In this document: positions 1 through 9,155 of the stretch, one piece after another
How positions within the stretch are numbered: the stretch's first letter is position 1
Layout: each line of letters starts with the position of its first letter
Source: Lentisphaerota bacterium
Lineage (GTDB): Bacteria; Verrucomicrobiota; Kiritimatiellia; CAIQIC01; Lenti-01
Direction of reading: 5' to 3'
NCBI GenBank assembly: GCA_012511885.1
Contig: JAAZFE010000110.1
Coordinates: 1 to 34,394 of the forward strand
DNA: 34,394 bases
Notes under the pieces: generated by a model
Told to the model about the DNA's origin: nothing
Seen by the model: only the letters and a program-made list of their open reading frames with translations
The model's database searches: none
Program-made: the position numbers and the translations under genes

Positions 1-3000
1 CCCGCCGCGTTCACCGCCCGAATCCTCACGCTGTATGTCGTCCCATTCACCAAAGCGCCCGAACCACTTGACACCGTTGTAATCGTCAAGGGCGATGTCG
101 CCTTGCCCGCCGACTTCCACGTCGTGCCACCATCCGTCGAATACTTGTAGTCCGTTATCTCAGAACCACCATCATCACCCGGCGCGCTAAACGCCACCTC
201 AAGCTGAGCATTCCCCGGCGTAATCCCTGTAATCGTCGGCGCACTGGGTTCCGAAATCGGCGCCTCAACCACAAGACCTCTCACCGTCAAACTGCTCTTG
301 CCGGCGCTCTGTTCATTGAAATACCAAGTGCCGCCAGCCTGAGTAGCCCCCCACGACACCACTCGGAAGGTCACCACACTGCCCGCCGCCAGGTCTTGCA
401 ATGCGCTAATCGCCGAAAGATCAATCGCCGCCTGGGGATTGCCAGCCGCCGCAACATTATCCCCCCAAGTCAATTCACTGTCCAAATCCACAAACCCGCC
501 CGAATCAACCTGATATTGCCACTGCCCCGTGGTGGGACCCGTCGCCGAACGGCGAATGTTGTAGGGCGCAATCTCGCCCAACGACAACACATAACCCGGC
601 TTCGCAGTCACCGTAAATGTGGCATAACTCCCTGCGGTAATCGCCGCCGCCTTGGTCTCGTGATTAAACCCAACGCCGCCCCAGGCATTCCCCGCTGCGC
701 TTCCCGGCACCGTCACTCCCGGCCCGCGCGTCAAACCGCCCACCGTCACATCATCATGCCGGTCCGTCGCCGCCATCGGGCTGGTCCCGCCATTCTCTAA
801 ACCATAAAACCCCCACAAGGCAATCAACTCGCCCAGCGATTTCGTCGTCGCCGACTCCACCTCAGAATACGCACTCACGCACGACGCATTCTCCGCCCGC
901 ACCCGATAATAATAGGTCGTCTCCGAATCCAGCCCCTCCACCAGATAGCTCGTCACATTCTCGACATCCAAATCCTCATACCCATCAACAAAACCACCGC
1001 CACCAACCGGCTCCCATTCAAAATCGTCCACATAAATGGTCGCCGCAGTACGATAAATCTGGATGCGATTAACATCTGCACGGTTGATCTGGATGGTTCT
1101 TGTTTGAGGGGTGGTTCCCACAGTGAACGACGAACCACTCCACGTCTGTCCATCATCGGTCGAAATATTGACTTGATACGCCCCTGAAGCCGTACTGGCT
1201 GAGATGACAAATGAGACCTCCCCCACGCCGCCGGTAATCTTCGGCGTGGCAATAAAAGCGCCGGTCTGAGAGCGTATTTGACAAGAATAAGAGCCCGAAA
1301 CAGCCCCGACGGTGCCCCGAATAATACCATTTGCCTGACCGTACCACGTCCCGGAGGACAGCATGTAAGTGGTCGTTGCCGTATAGGCTTCCGGCAATCC
1401 CGACTCGAAATCTTCAAAACTGCCCGCCTTCGTCTCAAAATCCTCAGACAAACTCACATCCAGCCGATACCCCGTCGCCCCGTCCACCGCCGACCAGTTC
1501 GCGCGGAAACTGCTGGACCCCTCCTGCGAAGCCTCCCCAATTTCTGGCGCCGCCGGACAGGTCAGGGCGCTGCCTGTTGCCGGACTGGTCTGCCGATAGT
1601 TGATCCCTTGATCCACGCCGCTGGTCGCCACCGTGCCCTTATAGGCAAACACTTCCACATAATAGGTCGTGCCCGCCGTCAGCCCCGTCACCTCCACCGA
1701 GGTGCCGCTCCCGCGATACACCACATAGCTGCCACTGCCCAAATCCGCCCCGCTGCCAAACGCCGCATTGGCGCTGTGCAGCGTCCCGTCGGTCGGAGCC
1801 GTCACCGCCGCGTTGCCCGCCCGCACCACCACAATCGCGCCATCCGCGTTCGCCCCCGCCGTCCACGAAATCTTCATCCCCGTCGCGGTAATGGGATCAA
1901 TGTTCACATTGCTCGCCTGCCCCGGCTCCGTAAAGAAGCTCCCTTGCGCGGAATACCCCGTCCCGGCCGCGTTATCCGCGTAGCCTCGATAATAAATCTT
2001 TGTTCCTTGGCCCAACCCCGTGCGCTCATGCGTAAAATCACCCGTGCCCGTGCCAGTGACCGCCGTCTTGTTGCCGGTCGGATTCACACCGGTTCCCCAC
2101 ACCGTCCCGCGCGAATCCAGCGCCGCCGCCCCGCCCAATCCCGTCACATTCGCCCCCAGCGTCGCGGTCGTCTGCCCAATCCCCGTCGCCGTCGGCGTCG
2201 TCAGCGTCGGCAGCGTGACTATCGTCTGCGCCCCGCCCGCCGTCGTCGAACCGCTCTTGTTGCCCGCCGTGAAGGTGAAATTACCCGTGGTCAGCGCACT
2301 AACGCTGATCGTCTTGCCGCCCGTCGGCGTCGCCGCAATATCCGCCGTAATAAAGATATACCCCGTGTTACCCGCATTGATCGTCTGGTTCAACGAGGAC
2401 AGCGAATGCGAGCCCGTGCCCAAACTGGCGGTAATCGTGCCCAACAGCGTGTCACTGCCCGTCTCCAGCGTGTTATCCGCCGAATACCACACCTTGAAGT
2501 TGGCAATATCCGTCGCCGCATAAGTTCCCGCCGAGGTGAAGCTCACCCCCGTCAGCACCGCCTTCGCCGTCGTCACCGCCAACTGCGACTTGTGCAGCAC
2601 CACCGCCGCCTTCCCCGCCCCCACTTCCGCCGCCGCCACCTGCGTCCCGTTGTTCCCCAGCACAATCGTCGGCGTCGCGGCGGCAGTGGTCACCTCCTGC
2701 GTGCCCGAGTTCTCGCTCACGCACGAATCATTCTCCGCCCGCACCCGGTAGTAATACTTCGTGTCCTGCTCCAACCCCGTCACCACTTGGCTCGTCCCCG
2801 CGACCGCCAGATTTTCATAACCCGACACAAAGGCAGGCCCGCCGCCACTGCTCGTCCCAACGAAGAAATTGTCGAGGGAGATACTCGCTCCGTTATAGAT
2901 GCGGAGTTGGTAATTCAAAACGTTTTGGCCGTTATTGGGGACGACCTTATATGTCATTTTCGTCCATGACGCCGCATTCCCATTATAACTGCCTGGCTGC

Positions 3001-5450
3001 AAGTTATCCCCGGAAACCACCCCTCCTGAAGCCCACGAGGCCCAAATGCGCACGTTCCCACTGCCCTTATACCAATAGCTGTTCTCGTATTCCGTCACGC
3101 CATCGCCCGCAATCGTGACGGCCTGTCCAAAGTGGCGCGTGGCGGAGGGAGCACAGAGGGCGTTATAAGATCCTTCTTGAGGATCTGTGCTCTGGATGGT
3201 GATATCACTCCCCCCATTGTTCGTCCAACTTGTCAAATTGCCCGTTTCAAATCCGGGATTTGTCATCAAATTAACCGACCCACCCGTGAACGTCGGACTG
3301 GTGCTCACATCCAGCCGATACCCGCTCGCCCCAGTCACCGCCGACCAGTTGGCGGTGAAACCGCTGCCGCCCACCGCAGTCGCCGCCGCCACGGTCGGAA
3401 TCTCCGTGCAGGTAATCTTGCTGCCGGCCAGCGGGCTCGTCGTGCGATAATTCTCCGCGCCATCGCCGCCGTTGAAGTTGTAAATCCGCACATAATACAC
3501 TGTCCCCGCGCTCAACCCCGTCAGCGCCACGCTCGTGCCGGTCCCCTTATACACCACCTTGCCCCCGCCCAGCGCAGTGCCGCCCCCGCCATAATTCGCG
3601 TTCGCCGTGTACGTCGTGCCATCCACGGGATGTGCCGACAAGTCACTGCTTGCCCGCACCACCACCAACACCTTCGTGCTCACCCCGCTCCAGTTGATCG
3701 TCATGCCGGTCGTGCTAAACGCGCTGAACGACAGCGTGGTCGGACTGGCAGCCGGTTCCGCCGCCATCGTGCTCGCGCTCGCCGTCACCCCCGCCGAATA
3801 ATAATTATTATTTACGCTGTAGAACTTGTAGTCATACGCCGTATCCGCCGCCAGCCCCGTATTGTTGAAGCTTGTCCCCGATCCGTTATACACCACCGTG
3901 CCCGACCCCAAACTCGCACCCGCCGAATAACTCGTGCCCTGCGTCGGCTCCGTCCACGATGTCCCCGATGCCTTGCGCACCACCATCACATTGTGACCCT
4001 GCGCATTCTTGCTCCACGATAAATCAATCTGACTCGTCGGGCTCCCCGAATTGCGCGTCGCCGACTGCCCGCTCGGATTGTTCAGCGCAACGACCAGAAA
4101 ATAGCTTTCTGCCGTAAATCCGCCGCCGGTGGTATGCTCCCAATCCCCATCCGCATACCAGGTGCAACCATCTTTTGAAAATCTTCCCGCGAAATACCAG
4201 TTGCCCGTGTCCGTAAATTGCTGTTCATTCTGCTTGGATATCCAAACGCGGTTGTCATTGCCATCCATTCGCGACCAATCCGCCCCGCGCCAGGTCCAGC
4301 CCGAACCGGTCGTGTTCCGTCCAAGGCCGTATTCAACCGTGTAGCCGGTCGTATCTTGATTTAACGCAAATTCAAACTGATACAGCAGGTTATCCCCTAA
4401 ATAATTAGTCCAAATCTGCGCCCCCCGGTTATACAATGCGTGCCAATAATCCCCGCACCCCGCCGCTGAAGTCGTCCCGGAGACCGCCACATTTTTGGTG
4501 GTTGCTCCCGTGCTGGTGGCCGCCACATTGCCGGAAAATGACCCCGCCGAAGCTCCCGTCAAGCGCACATAGACCGTGCTGCTGGCGACGGTGCCGCTGG
4601 AAGGTGTGAACGCAATGGAACTGTCATAACCCGAACCTAATGTCTTGGACACCTCAAACCCAGTTGGTGCAGTGACCGTAATGTCGCCCGACAAATCACT
4701 CCCCGACACTGTCAACTGCTGCGCCGCCGACGGCGTCCCAACCGTCGTGCTGAACGCCGTCGGCGAGCCCGAAAGCGTAATCGTGGGGTTCGCCGCCGTC
4801 CCTATCCCCTGAATCACAATATCACGCAGACGCTTTTGGCTAGCACTATTGCTTCGATTGAAGCGAATGCGCATGGTCGCCGATGCTGCGGAAATATTTA
4901 CCTGACTATTCAGATAGGTTGTACCTGAAGGCGTATCAGAACTACCTGCGGTCGTCCAAGTGGAGCCGTCGTCCAATGAATATTCCACCGTCACAGGCCC
5001 ATCTCCCCCAGTTCCGTACTTGGCAACAGACAGATTGACCCTTACCGAAGCATGTGCGCTCGCATCGAATTTTGGAGTCGTGATGGTACTCGTATTCTGG
5101 GCTGTCATATGGGCATAACCTTGTGCAGCCGTAGCCCAAGTAATATCCACCGCACTCCAACCCGATGGTGCGCTGCCGGTTCGCAGTGTTTCGCTTAATA
5201 AAGTCGTCTGCCCCATCGCCGTCCCCGCACCGGCCAGCAATCCGCCCGCCACCACCGCCGCCACCCCCCGCCGCATCGCGCCACCCCGCATCCCGCGCCG
5301 CGACTCCACACCCCTCCCGCCCCGCTCGTCGCGGGCGGCCGGTCCGGACTGACCCTTCTCAGGCGCGGCGCACCGCCCGCCCGCCAACAGCCAATCCGCC
5401 GCCCTCATCCAAAAAGGCCGCACAGTCCAAGCAGTGTGTATGGTTTTCAT
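1..5450 (-). CDS. Giant secreted/surface protein with repeated fibronectin type III-like domains (C-terminus beyond the window edge)
   Basis: Not in the ORF track because it runs off the edge. Minus-strand frame from ATG at 5450; frame checked at several points (about 4000, 3306, 1455, 1). Signal peptide-like segment MRRGVAAVVAGGLLAGAGTAMGQ (internal ATG at 5276). Repeated 'ANWSAVxGAxGYRLDVSxS' and 'YYRVRAENxSCVSE' FnIII-type motifs. The true start may be 5276 or 5291 rather than 5450. Confidence 0.85.
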   Translation of the reverse strand, partial: MKTIHTAWTVRPFWMRAADWLLAGGRCAAPEKGQSGPAARDERGGRGVESRRGMRGGAMRRGVAAVVAGGLLAGAGTAMGQTTLLSETLRTGSAPSGWSAVDITWATAAQGYAHMTAQNTSTITTPKFDASAHASVRVNLSVAKYGTGGDGPVTVEYSLDDGSTWTTAGSSDTPSGTTYLNSQVNISAASATMRIRFNRSNSASQKRLRDIVIQGIGTAANPTITLSGSPTAFSTTVGTPSAAQQLTVSGSDLSGDITVTAPTGFEVSKTLGSGYDSSIAFTPSSGTVASSTVYVRLTGASAGSFSGNVAATSTGATTKNVAVSGTTSAAGCGDYWHALYNRGAQIWTNYLGDNLLYQFEFALNQDTTGYTVEYGLGRNTTGSGWTWRGADWSRMDGNDNRVWISKQNEQQFTDTGNWYFAGRFSKDGCTWYADGDWEHTTGGGFTAESYFLVVALNNPSGQSATRNSGSPTSQIDLSWSKNAQGHNVMVVRKASGTSWTEPTQGTSYSAGASLGSGTVVYNGSGTSFNNTGLAADTAYDYKFYSVNNNYYSAGVTASASTMAAEPAASPTTLSFSAFSTTGMTINWSGVSTKVLVVVRASSDLSAHPVDGTTYTANANYGGGGTALGGGKVVYKGTGTSVALTGLSAGTVYYVRIYNFNGGDGAENYRTTSPLAGSKITCTEIPTVAAATAVGGSGFTANWSAVTGASGYRLDVSTSPTFTGGSVNLMTNPGFETGNLTSWTNNGGSDITIQSTDPQEGSYNALCAPSATRHFGQAVTIAGDGVTEYENSYWYKGSGNVRIWASWASGGVVSGDNLQPGSYNGNAASWTKMTYKVVPNNGQNVLNYQLRIYNGASISLDNFFVGTSSGGGPAFVSGYENLAVAGTSQVVTGLEQDTKYYYRVRAENDSCVSENSGTQEVTTAAATPTIVLGNNGTQVAAAEVGAGKAAVVLHKSQLAVTTAKAVLTGVSFTSAGTYAATDIANFKVWYSADNTLETGSDTLLGTITASLGTGSHSLSSLNQTINAGNTGYIFITADIAATPTGGKTISVSALTTGNFTFTAGNKSGSTTAGGAQTIVTLPTLTTPTATGIGQTTATLGANVTGLGGAAALDSRGTVWGTGVNPTGNKTAVTGTGTGDFTHERTGLGQGTKIYYRGYADNAAGTGYSAQGSFFTEPGQASNVNIDPITATGMKISWTAGANADGAIVVVRAGNAAVTAPTDGTLHSANAAFGSGADLGSGSYVVYRGSGTSVEVTGLTAGTTYYVEVFAYKGTVATSGVDQGINYRQTSPATGSALTCPAAPEIGEASQEGSSSFRANWSAVDGATGYRLDVSLSEDFETKAGSFEDFESGLPEAYTATTTYMLSSGTWYGQANGIIRGTVGAVSGSYSCQIRSQTGAFIATPKITGGVGEVSFVISASTASGAYQVNISTDDGQTWSGSSFTVGTTPQTRTIQINRADVNRIQIYRTAATIYVDDFEWEPVGGGGFVDGYEDLDVENVTSYLVEGLDSETTYYYRVRAENASCVSAYSEVESATTKSLGELIALWGFYGLENGGTSPMAATDRHDDVTVGGLTRGPGVTVPGSAAGNAWGGVGFNHETKAAAITAGSYATFTVTAKPGYVLSLGEIAPYNIRRSATGPTTGQWQYQVDSGGFVDLDSELTWGDNVAAAGNPQAAIDLSAISALQDLAAGSVVTFRVVSWGATQAGGTWYFNEQSAGKSSLTVRGLVVEAPISEPSAPTITGITPGNAQLEVAFSAPGDDGGSEITDYKYSTDGGTTWKSAGKATSPLTITTVSSGSGALVNGTTYSVRIRAVNAA

Positions 5451-5704
5451 ATCGCACTCTCTCGTTTTCTTCCAAACTCCAAAAGGGGGTCATTCCCGCA
5501 ACCTAGCAAATCCAATCCCACCAAACCAACCCCCTCGCAACACCCGCCCCGCCCCCCGCCCCTCCGCGAGGAACCCTGCCCTTCGGTTCTTCTGTCGTCC
5601 TTCCCGGCGCCCCGCGCCCCCCAAAAATCCGCCCCGGCTCCAATCGGTCCCCCAGCCCCAAATCTGCGCTCTAATCGGCGCCATCTGCGGACGAAACCCG
5701 GCTC

Positions 5705-5734
5705 CCGACGCTCCACTGTCCGCACGCGGGTCAT
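5705..5734 (-). repeat. Start-tag repeat copy A (orphan, no MNT downstream)
   Basis: Minus strand ATGACCCGCGTGCGGACAGTGGAGCGTCGG; core GCGGACAGTGGAGCGKCGG shared with copies B, C and D. Confidence 0.85.
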
Positions 5735-6147
5735 GCTTGCCCCCCTTCGGAAGATATTGCCTTTGTTTCCAGCAACGCCAGGAGAACCCCTCGCAACTGA
5801 TCGGCTTTGGCCACCAATTTTTTAGCGCGAGTGGGCGAGGGGTCGTCTCCCTCATAACGGGTCAGTACCGCGCATTGAGTAAGTTGGCGGCACATATCTT
5901 GCCAAACGCGCATGGACGCATCTTCGGGGAACGCCCGGCGCATCAATGCCGATACATCGTGAATCCGCGGAGGCGCAATCCCCTGCTGGACGAGAAGCGC
6001 CTTCAATGTTTTTTCTACCGCTTGCTGCGCGTGCAAACAAACGGTGTCCCATGGAATGCGCGCCGATGCCAAATTGTTTTGGACATTCAGCCAGTCGTTC
6101 TCTGCCTTGCGAAGCCAGACAGCCACACCCTGTTCACGCGCGGTCAT
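5731..6147 (-). CDS. HEPN domain protein (MNT partner, module 1)
   Basis: MTAREQGVAVWLRKAENDWLNVQ...CLHAQQAVEKTLKALL...RIHDVSALMRRA: HEPN (PF05168-type) pattern. Start trimmed from ORF 5731..6282; overlaps the upstream MNT by 14 bp. Confidence 0.85.
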   Translation of the reverse strand: MTAREQGVAVWLRKAENDWLNVQNNLASARIPWDTVCLHAQQAVEKTLKALLVQQGIAPPRIHDVSALMRRAFPEDASMRVWQDMCRQLTQCAVLTRYEGDDPSPTRAKKLVAKADQLRGVLLALLETKAISSEGGQA

Positions 6148-6541
6148 ACAGCACAATCCCTTCCTCTTCGACCGCGTCCACGATAAACCCTGCGCCGCGC
6201 AGGGCGGCGGCTGCTTCTCGCGGCGTATAGACGATGAAATCCATCGCCCACGTCCGATCCTCAAACAACCGGTCCATCGCAACAGCGCGCATCATCCGAT
6301 CCGAGCGGGTTTCCATCACGACAAACAAATCAATATCGCTGTCCGCCCGGGCATCGCCCCGCGCCCGGCTCCCGAACAGCACCACCCGCACCGGCGCGCA
6401 CTCCCGCACAATCCGCTCCGTAATGCTGCGCAACAGCCCCGCCTCCAGCCCAACTTCGGCATTCCCCGGCAACCCCGCCCAAGGCATCCCCTGCCTCGCG
6501 CGCGCCACCCGCCGCCGCTCCACTGTCCGCACGCTACTCAT
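6134..6541 (-). CDS. MNT-type minimal nucleotidyltransferase (module 1)
   Basis: VVLFGSRARGDARADSDIDLFVVM: GS...DxD nucleotidyltransferase motif; N-terminal MSSVRTVERRR tag. Confidence 0.9.
   Translation of the reverse strand: MSSVRTVERRRVARARQGMPWAGLPGNAEVGLEAGLLRSITERIVRECAPVRVVLFGSRARGDARADSDIDLFVVMETRSDRMMRAVAMDRLFEDRTWAMDFIVYTPREAAAALRGAGFIVDAVEEEGIVLYDRA
6512..6541 (-). repeat. Start-tag repeat copy B
   Basis: Minus strand ATGAGTAGCGTGCGGACAGTGGAGCGGCGG at the MNT1 start. Confidence 0.9.
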
Positions 6542-7026
6542 GCCCGTTCCCCCTTCGGCTTTTTGGCAGATGCCGTCTTAGGCAATGCCGTTTTTGAACT
6601 GTTTGAAGTAGAGGTGGAGGTTGGGTCTAACTCAAACTGCTTAATAAAATCACGGCACTGTGCAACCAAGGCGGCTGAGTCCTGCACATCCTTTTTGGCC
6701 GACTCCAAATCCCCAACAAAAGTCCAGTCATAATCTGCCAATTGACGGTTGCCAAATAACCGATGGAGGATTTTGGCAGACTCCTTCTCGAAGGTTCCAG
6801 TGCGGACAAATCGAGAATTGAATGCTCCAATCGTTTGAGCATGCGAACGAAACTCAAGCCTCTCTGTCGCCAAAACAGCCGTTATGGCATGAAAAGCGGC
6901 ATAATAAGCGTGGGTGGTGGCTTCCTCCCAATATCCGGCCTTCAGTTCACGCCGGGCCGCCGCCAGCTTCCTTTTTGCTTTGGCCAGCATTTGGCGCAAG
7001 ACCGTTCTGGAAATGGCGCGGGTCAT
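6538..7026 (-). CDS. HEPN domain protein (module 2)
   Basis: MTRAISRTVLRQMLAKAKRKLAAARRELKAGYWEEATTHAYYAAFHAITAVL: HEPN helix pattern. ATGA overlaps with MNT2 stop and with MNT1 start. Confidence 0.85.
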   Translation of the reverse strand: MTRAISRTVLRQMLAKAKRKLAAARRELKAGYWEEATTHAYYAAFHAITAVLATERLEFRSHAQTIGAFNSRFVRTGTFEKESAKILHRLFGNRQLADYDWTFVGDLESAKKDVQDSAALVAQCRDFIKQFELDPTSTSTSNSSKTALPKTASAKKPKGERA

Positions 7027-7361
7027 AGCTCCACCCCTTCCCGCAGAATATTCCATCCCAACGGCGATTGTTGGACTTGCTCCCACTGCTCCGGGCTATA
7101 AACTAGCGCAGTGCAGAGCTGATCGGTTTCCAGCAGCAATTGCGCGCCCGTAGCCATCACCGTCTCGCGTTCTTTCTGCGTGGGCGAATCCAGCACCACC
7201 AGAAAATCATAATCGGAACCGGCATGGGCATCGCCGCGGGCACGCGAGCCATACAAGGTGATCAACCGCACCTGCCCCGCCAATTCAGCGCGAAGCGCCC
7301 GCGCATATCGCCGCGCAAGCTGCGGTGCCCGCCGACGCTCCACTGTCCGCGCGCCGCTCAT
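7023..7361 (-). CDS. MNT-type nucleotidyltransferase (module 2)
   Basis: LITLYGSRARGDAHAGSDYDFLVVL motif; N-terminal MSGARTVERRR tag. Confidence 0.9.
   Translation of the reverse strand: MSGARTVERRRAPQLARRYARALRAELAGQVRLITLYGSRARGDAHAGSDYDFLVVLDSPTQKERETVMATGAQLLLETDQLCTALVYSPEQWEQVQQSPLGWNILREGVEL
7332..7361 (-). repeat. Start-tag repeat copy C
   Basis: Minus strand ATGAGCGGCGCGCGGACAGTGGAGCGTCGG at the MNT2 start. Confidence 0.9.
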
Positions 7362-7368
7362 CGCGCCA

Positions 7369-7490
7369 CTCCTGACTCACGACTCCCGACTCGCGACTCC
7401 CGCCTCTCAATTCCGAGCCTGCTGGCGACTGCCTCCTGCCCCCACTTGGACATTGGATTTGAATATTGAATATTGGATATTGCCTCCCCC
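7369..7490. repeat. Short-period intergenic repeats (GACTCNC 7-mers; ATTGGATATTGAATATTG-type)
   Basis: 'gactcacgactcccgactcgcgactcccg' followed by 'attggacattggatttgaatattgaatattggatattg'. Confidence 0.8.
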
Positions 7491-7662
7491 CTCCTGCCCC
7501 CTGTCCCCTGCCCCAGCCCCCCTCCGCGCTCTTCGCGCCTCTGCGAGAGACCCGGCTGTTCGGCTCCCCGGCTGTTCCTTCTGGCCCCTGTCTCCTGACC
7601 ACTGGCTACTTCCGTTGGCACCTGAGCCAGTGAAAGAGAAACAAAAATTGGGGCATGCCGCT

Positions 7663-8070
7663 TCATTTCTTCTGCTCCCTTGAACCACCCGGACTGGGCA
7701 AAAGCAACGCCAACTGTTCCCTGCAACGGTCCATGGCATCAATGGCCAGCGCCGCCTGTTCGCGGGTGGCATCGACGCCGGGATAGCGAAATGCGATGGC
7801 ATACTGCGAAAGCAATTCCAAATCATTGCGAAGCAATTCCGTTAGAGCTGAACATGGCGGACATTCTGCCAATAACACCACAAGGTCATGAACCTTGCGG
7901 ATCGGTTGGTTGATTGATTCCAAAATGGCTTTGATGGTTTTCTCGACGCACTGCTGGGCATGAAAACACGCACTGTCAAAGTTCGGGCGCTTCCGTGCGC
8001 GAAATTCCCGCCGGGCGGAAACCGCATCCGCTTCAGCCTTCTGCAACCACGCTTTAACGGCGCTTTTCAT
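7663..8070 (-). CDS. HEPN domain protein (module 3)
   Basis: MKSAVKAWLQKAEADAVSARREF...NFDSACFHAQQCVEKTIKAILE...HDLVVLLAECPPC...YAIAFRYPG: HEPN signature. Start trimmed from the ORF. Confidence 0.9.
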   Translation of the reverse strand: MKSAVKAWLQKAEADAVSARREFRARKRPNFDSACFHAQQCVEKTIKAILESINQPIRKVHDLVVLLAECPPCSALTELLRNDLELLSQYAIAFRYPGVDATREQAALAIDAMDRCREQLALLLPSPGGSREQKK

Positions 8071-8368
8071 ACAGCACCTTTCCCCGCTCCAGCACCGAGC
8101 AGATGAATCCATCGCGGTCTTGCACGCCGCGCCGGACTTCACCCGGAGTCTTGACAATCAAATCCAGCGGAAACGACCGCGGAATCCGGCGGCGAATCTC
8201 CAGCGCACGATCAGCGCCATTTTGCGCCCCCGCCATCACCACCATCAAATCCACATCGCTGTCCGCCGTGGCCCGGCCTTCCGCCATCGAACCAAACAGG
8301 ATGACCCGCTCCGGATGGAACTGATCCGCCAAGCGATCCACATACTGCTGGACCTGCCGCATAATCAT
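8054..8368 (-). CDS. MNT-type nucleotidyltransferase (module 3)
   Basis: ERVILFGSMAEGRATADSDVDLMVVM motif; lacks the RTVERRR start tag. Confidence 0.9.
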   Translation of the reverse strand: MIMRQVQQYVDRLADQFHPERVILFGSMAEGRATADSDVDLMVVMAGAQNGADRALEIRRRIPRSFPLDLIVKTPGEVRRGVQDRDGFICSVLERGKVLYEKRR

Positions 8369-8397
8369 GGCGCACTCCGCTGCGTTCGAGGGGCTGC

Positions 8398-8740
8398 AGA
8401 AGGGGTCAGTCCTTGCATTGTCGCAACCAAGGGGGCAGTCCTATTCCCATCTGCCCGATTCGTTTTGCCCGCGGGGTCACCGACCCCGCCTACAGTCAAA
8501 CCCATTCCGCAACCTGTAGCCGGTCTCGTTGAGGCCGGTGTTCTTCCGCGTTCGTGCGCGTAATTCGTCACAAAAGGGGTCAGCCCTATATGATGATGTT
8601 TTGGGCCCTGTCCAGCGCTATGGACGCTGGCGGCACGCGGCATGGCCGAGCCACCGCGCCCAGCGGGCGCACCTACAGTCCGATCCAAGCCAGACCGCCG
8701 ATTCGCATCCAGGCGCAATGGCTGCCGTGTTTCTAACCGC
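8398..8740. repeat. Hairpin-rich intergenic repeat block with RAAGGGGTCAGYCCT-type motifs
   Basis: 'agaaggggtcagtcct' (8398) and 'caaaaggggtcagccct' (8571); perfect hairpin GCGGGGTC-ACC-GACCCCGC (8471-8489); CCGGTCTC-GTT-GAGGCCGG; CCAGCG...CGCTGG. Confidence 0.7.
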
Positions 8741-8747
8741 ACCGTGC

Positions 8748-9155
8748 TCATGCCCGTGCCCCTTCGCGAAGTCGCGTGGGCACCCATTCCAGCGCCACAC
8801 GCGCTTTCTGCGCCGCCGCCAGGGCTTCCTCCAACGGAATTTCACGCCAGTCATCCGGGTAACGGCTTTGTGAAGCATAGTCGGTCAGCTCCGTGGCGAT
8901 TGCCTCCAAGTGCGACACCTCCGGGCGCGTCTTGGCGCAAAGCGCCACCAGGCGGCGTAAATTGTGCGTGCGCTCCACATGGCGATTTTCTTGCGTTAAA
9001 AGAGCTTTCAACGCCTTCTCCACGCATTGGTACGCATGATAGCAGGTCACATCGGTCACAGGCGGCACCTGCGCCGCCATAACCTCCGCCGTGCGCAAGT
9101 CATTGGCAGCTTTAGTCAGCCACCGGCCCACCGCTAATTGGAGCGCATCAGCCAT
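8748..9155 (-). CDS. HEPN domain protein (module 4)
   Basis: MADALQLAVGRWLTKAANDLRTAEVMAAQ...CYHAYQCVEKALKALLTQENRHVERTHNLRRLVALC...DYASQSRYPDDW: HEPN signature; overlaps MNT4 by 8 bp. Confidence 0.9.
   Translation of the reverse strand: MADALQLAVGRWLTKAANDLRTAEVMAAQVPPVTDVTCYHAYQCVEKALKALLTQENRHVERTHNLRRLVALCAKTRPEVSHLEAIATELTDYASQSRYPDDWREIPLEEALAAAQKARVALEWVPTRLREGARA

Noticed and set aside
1278-2969. 563-aa plus-strand ORF, Arg/His/Pro-rich
   Set aside because: Antisense shadow of the giant FnIII protein frame; no domain-like sequence, composition typical of a GC-rich shadow frame.
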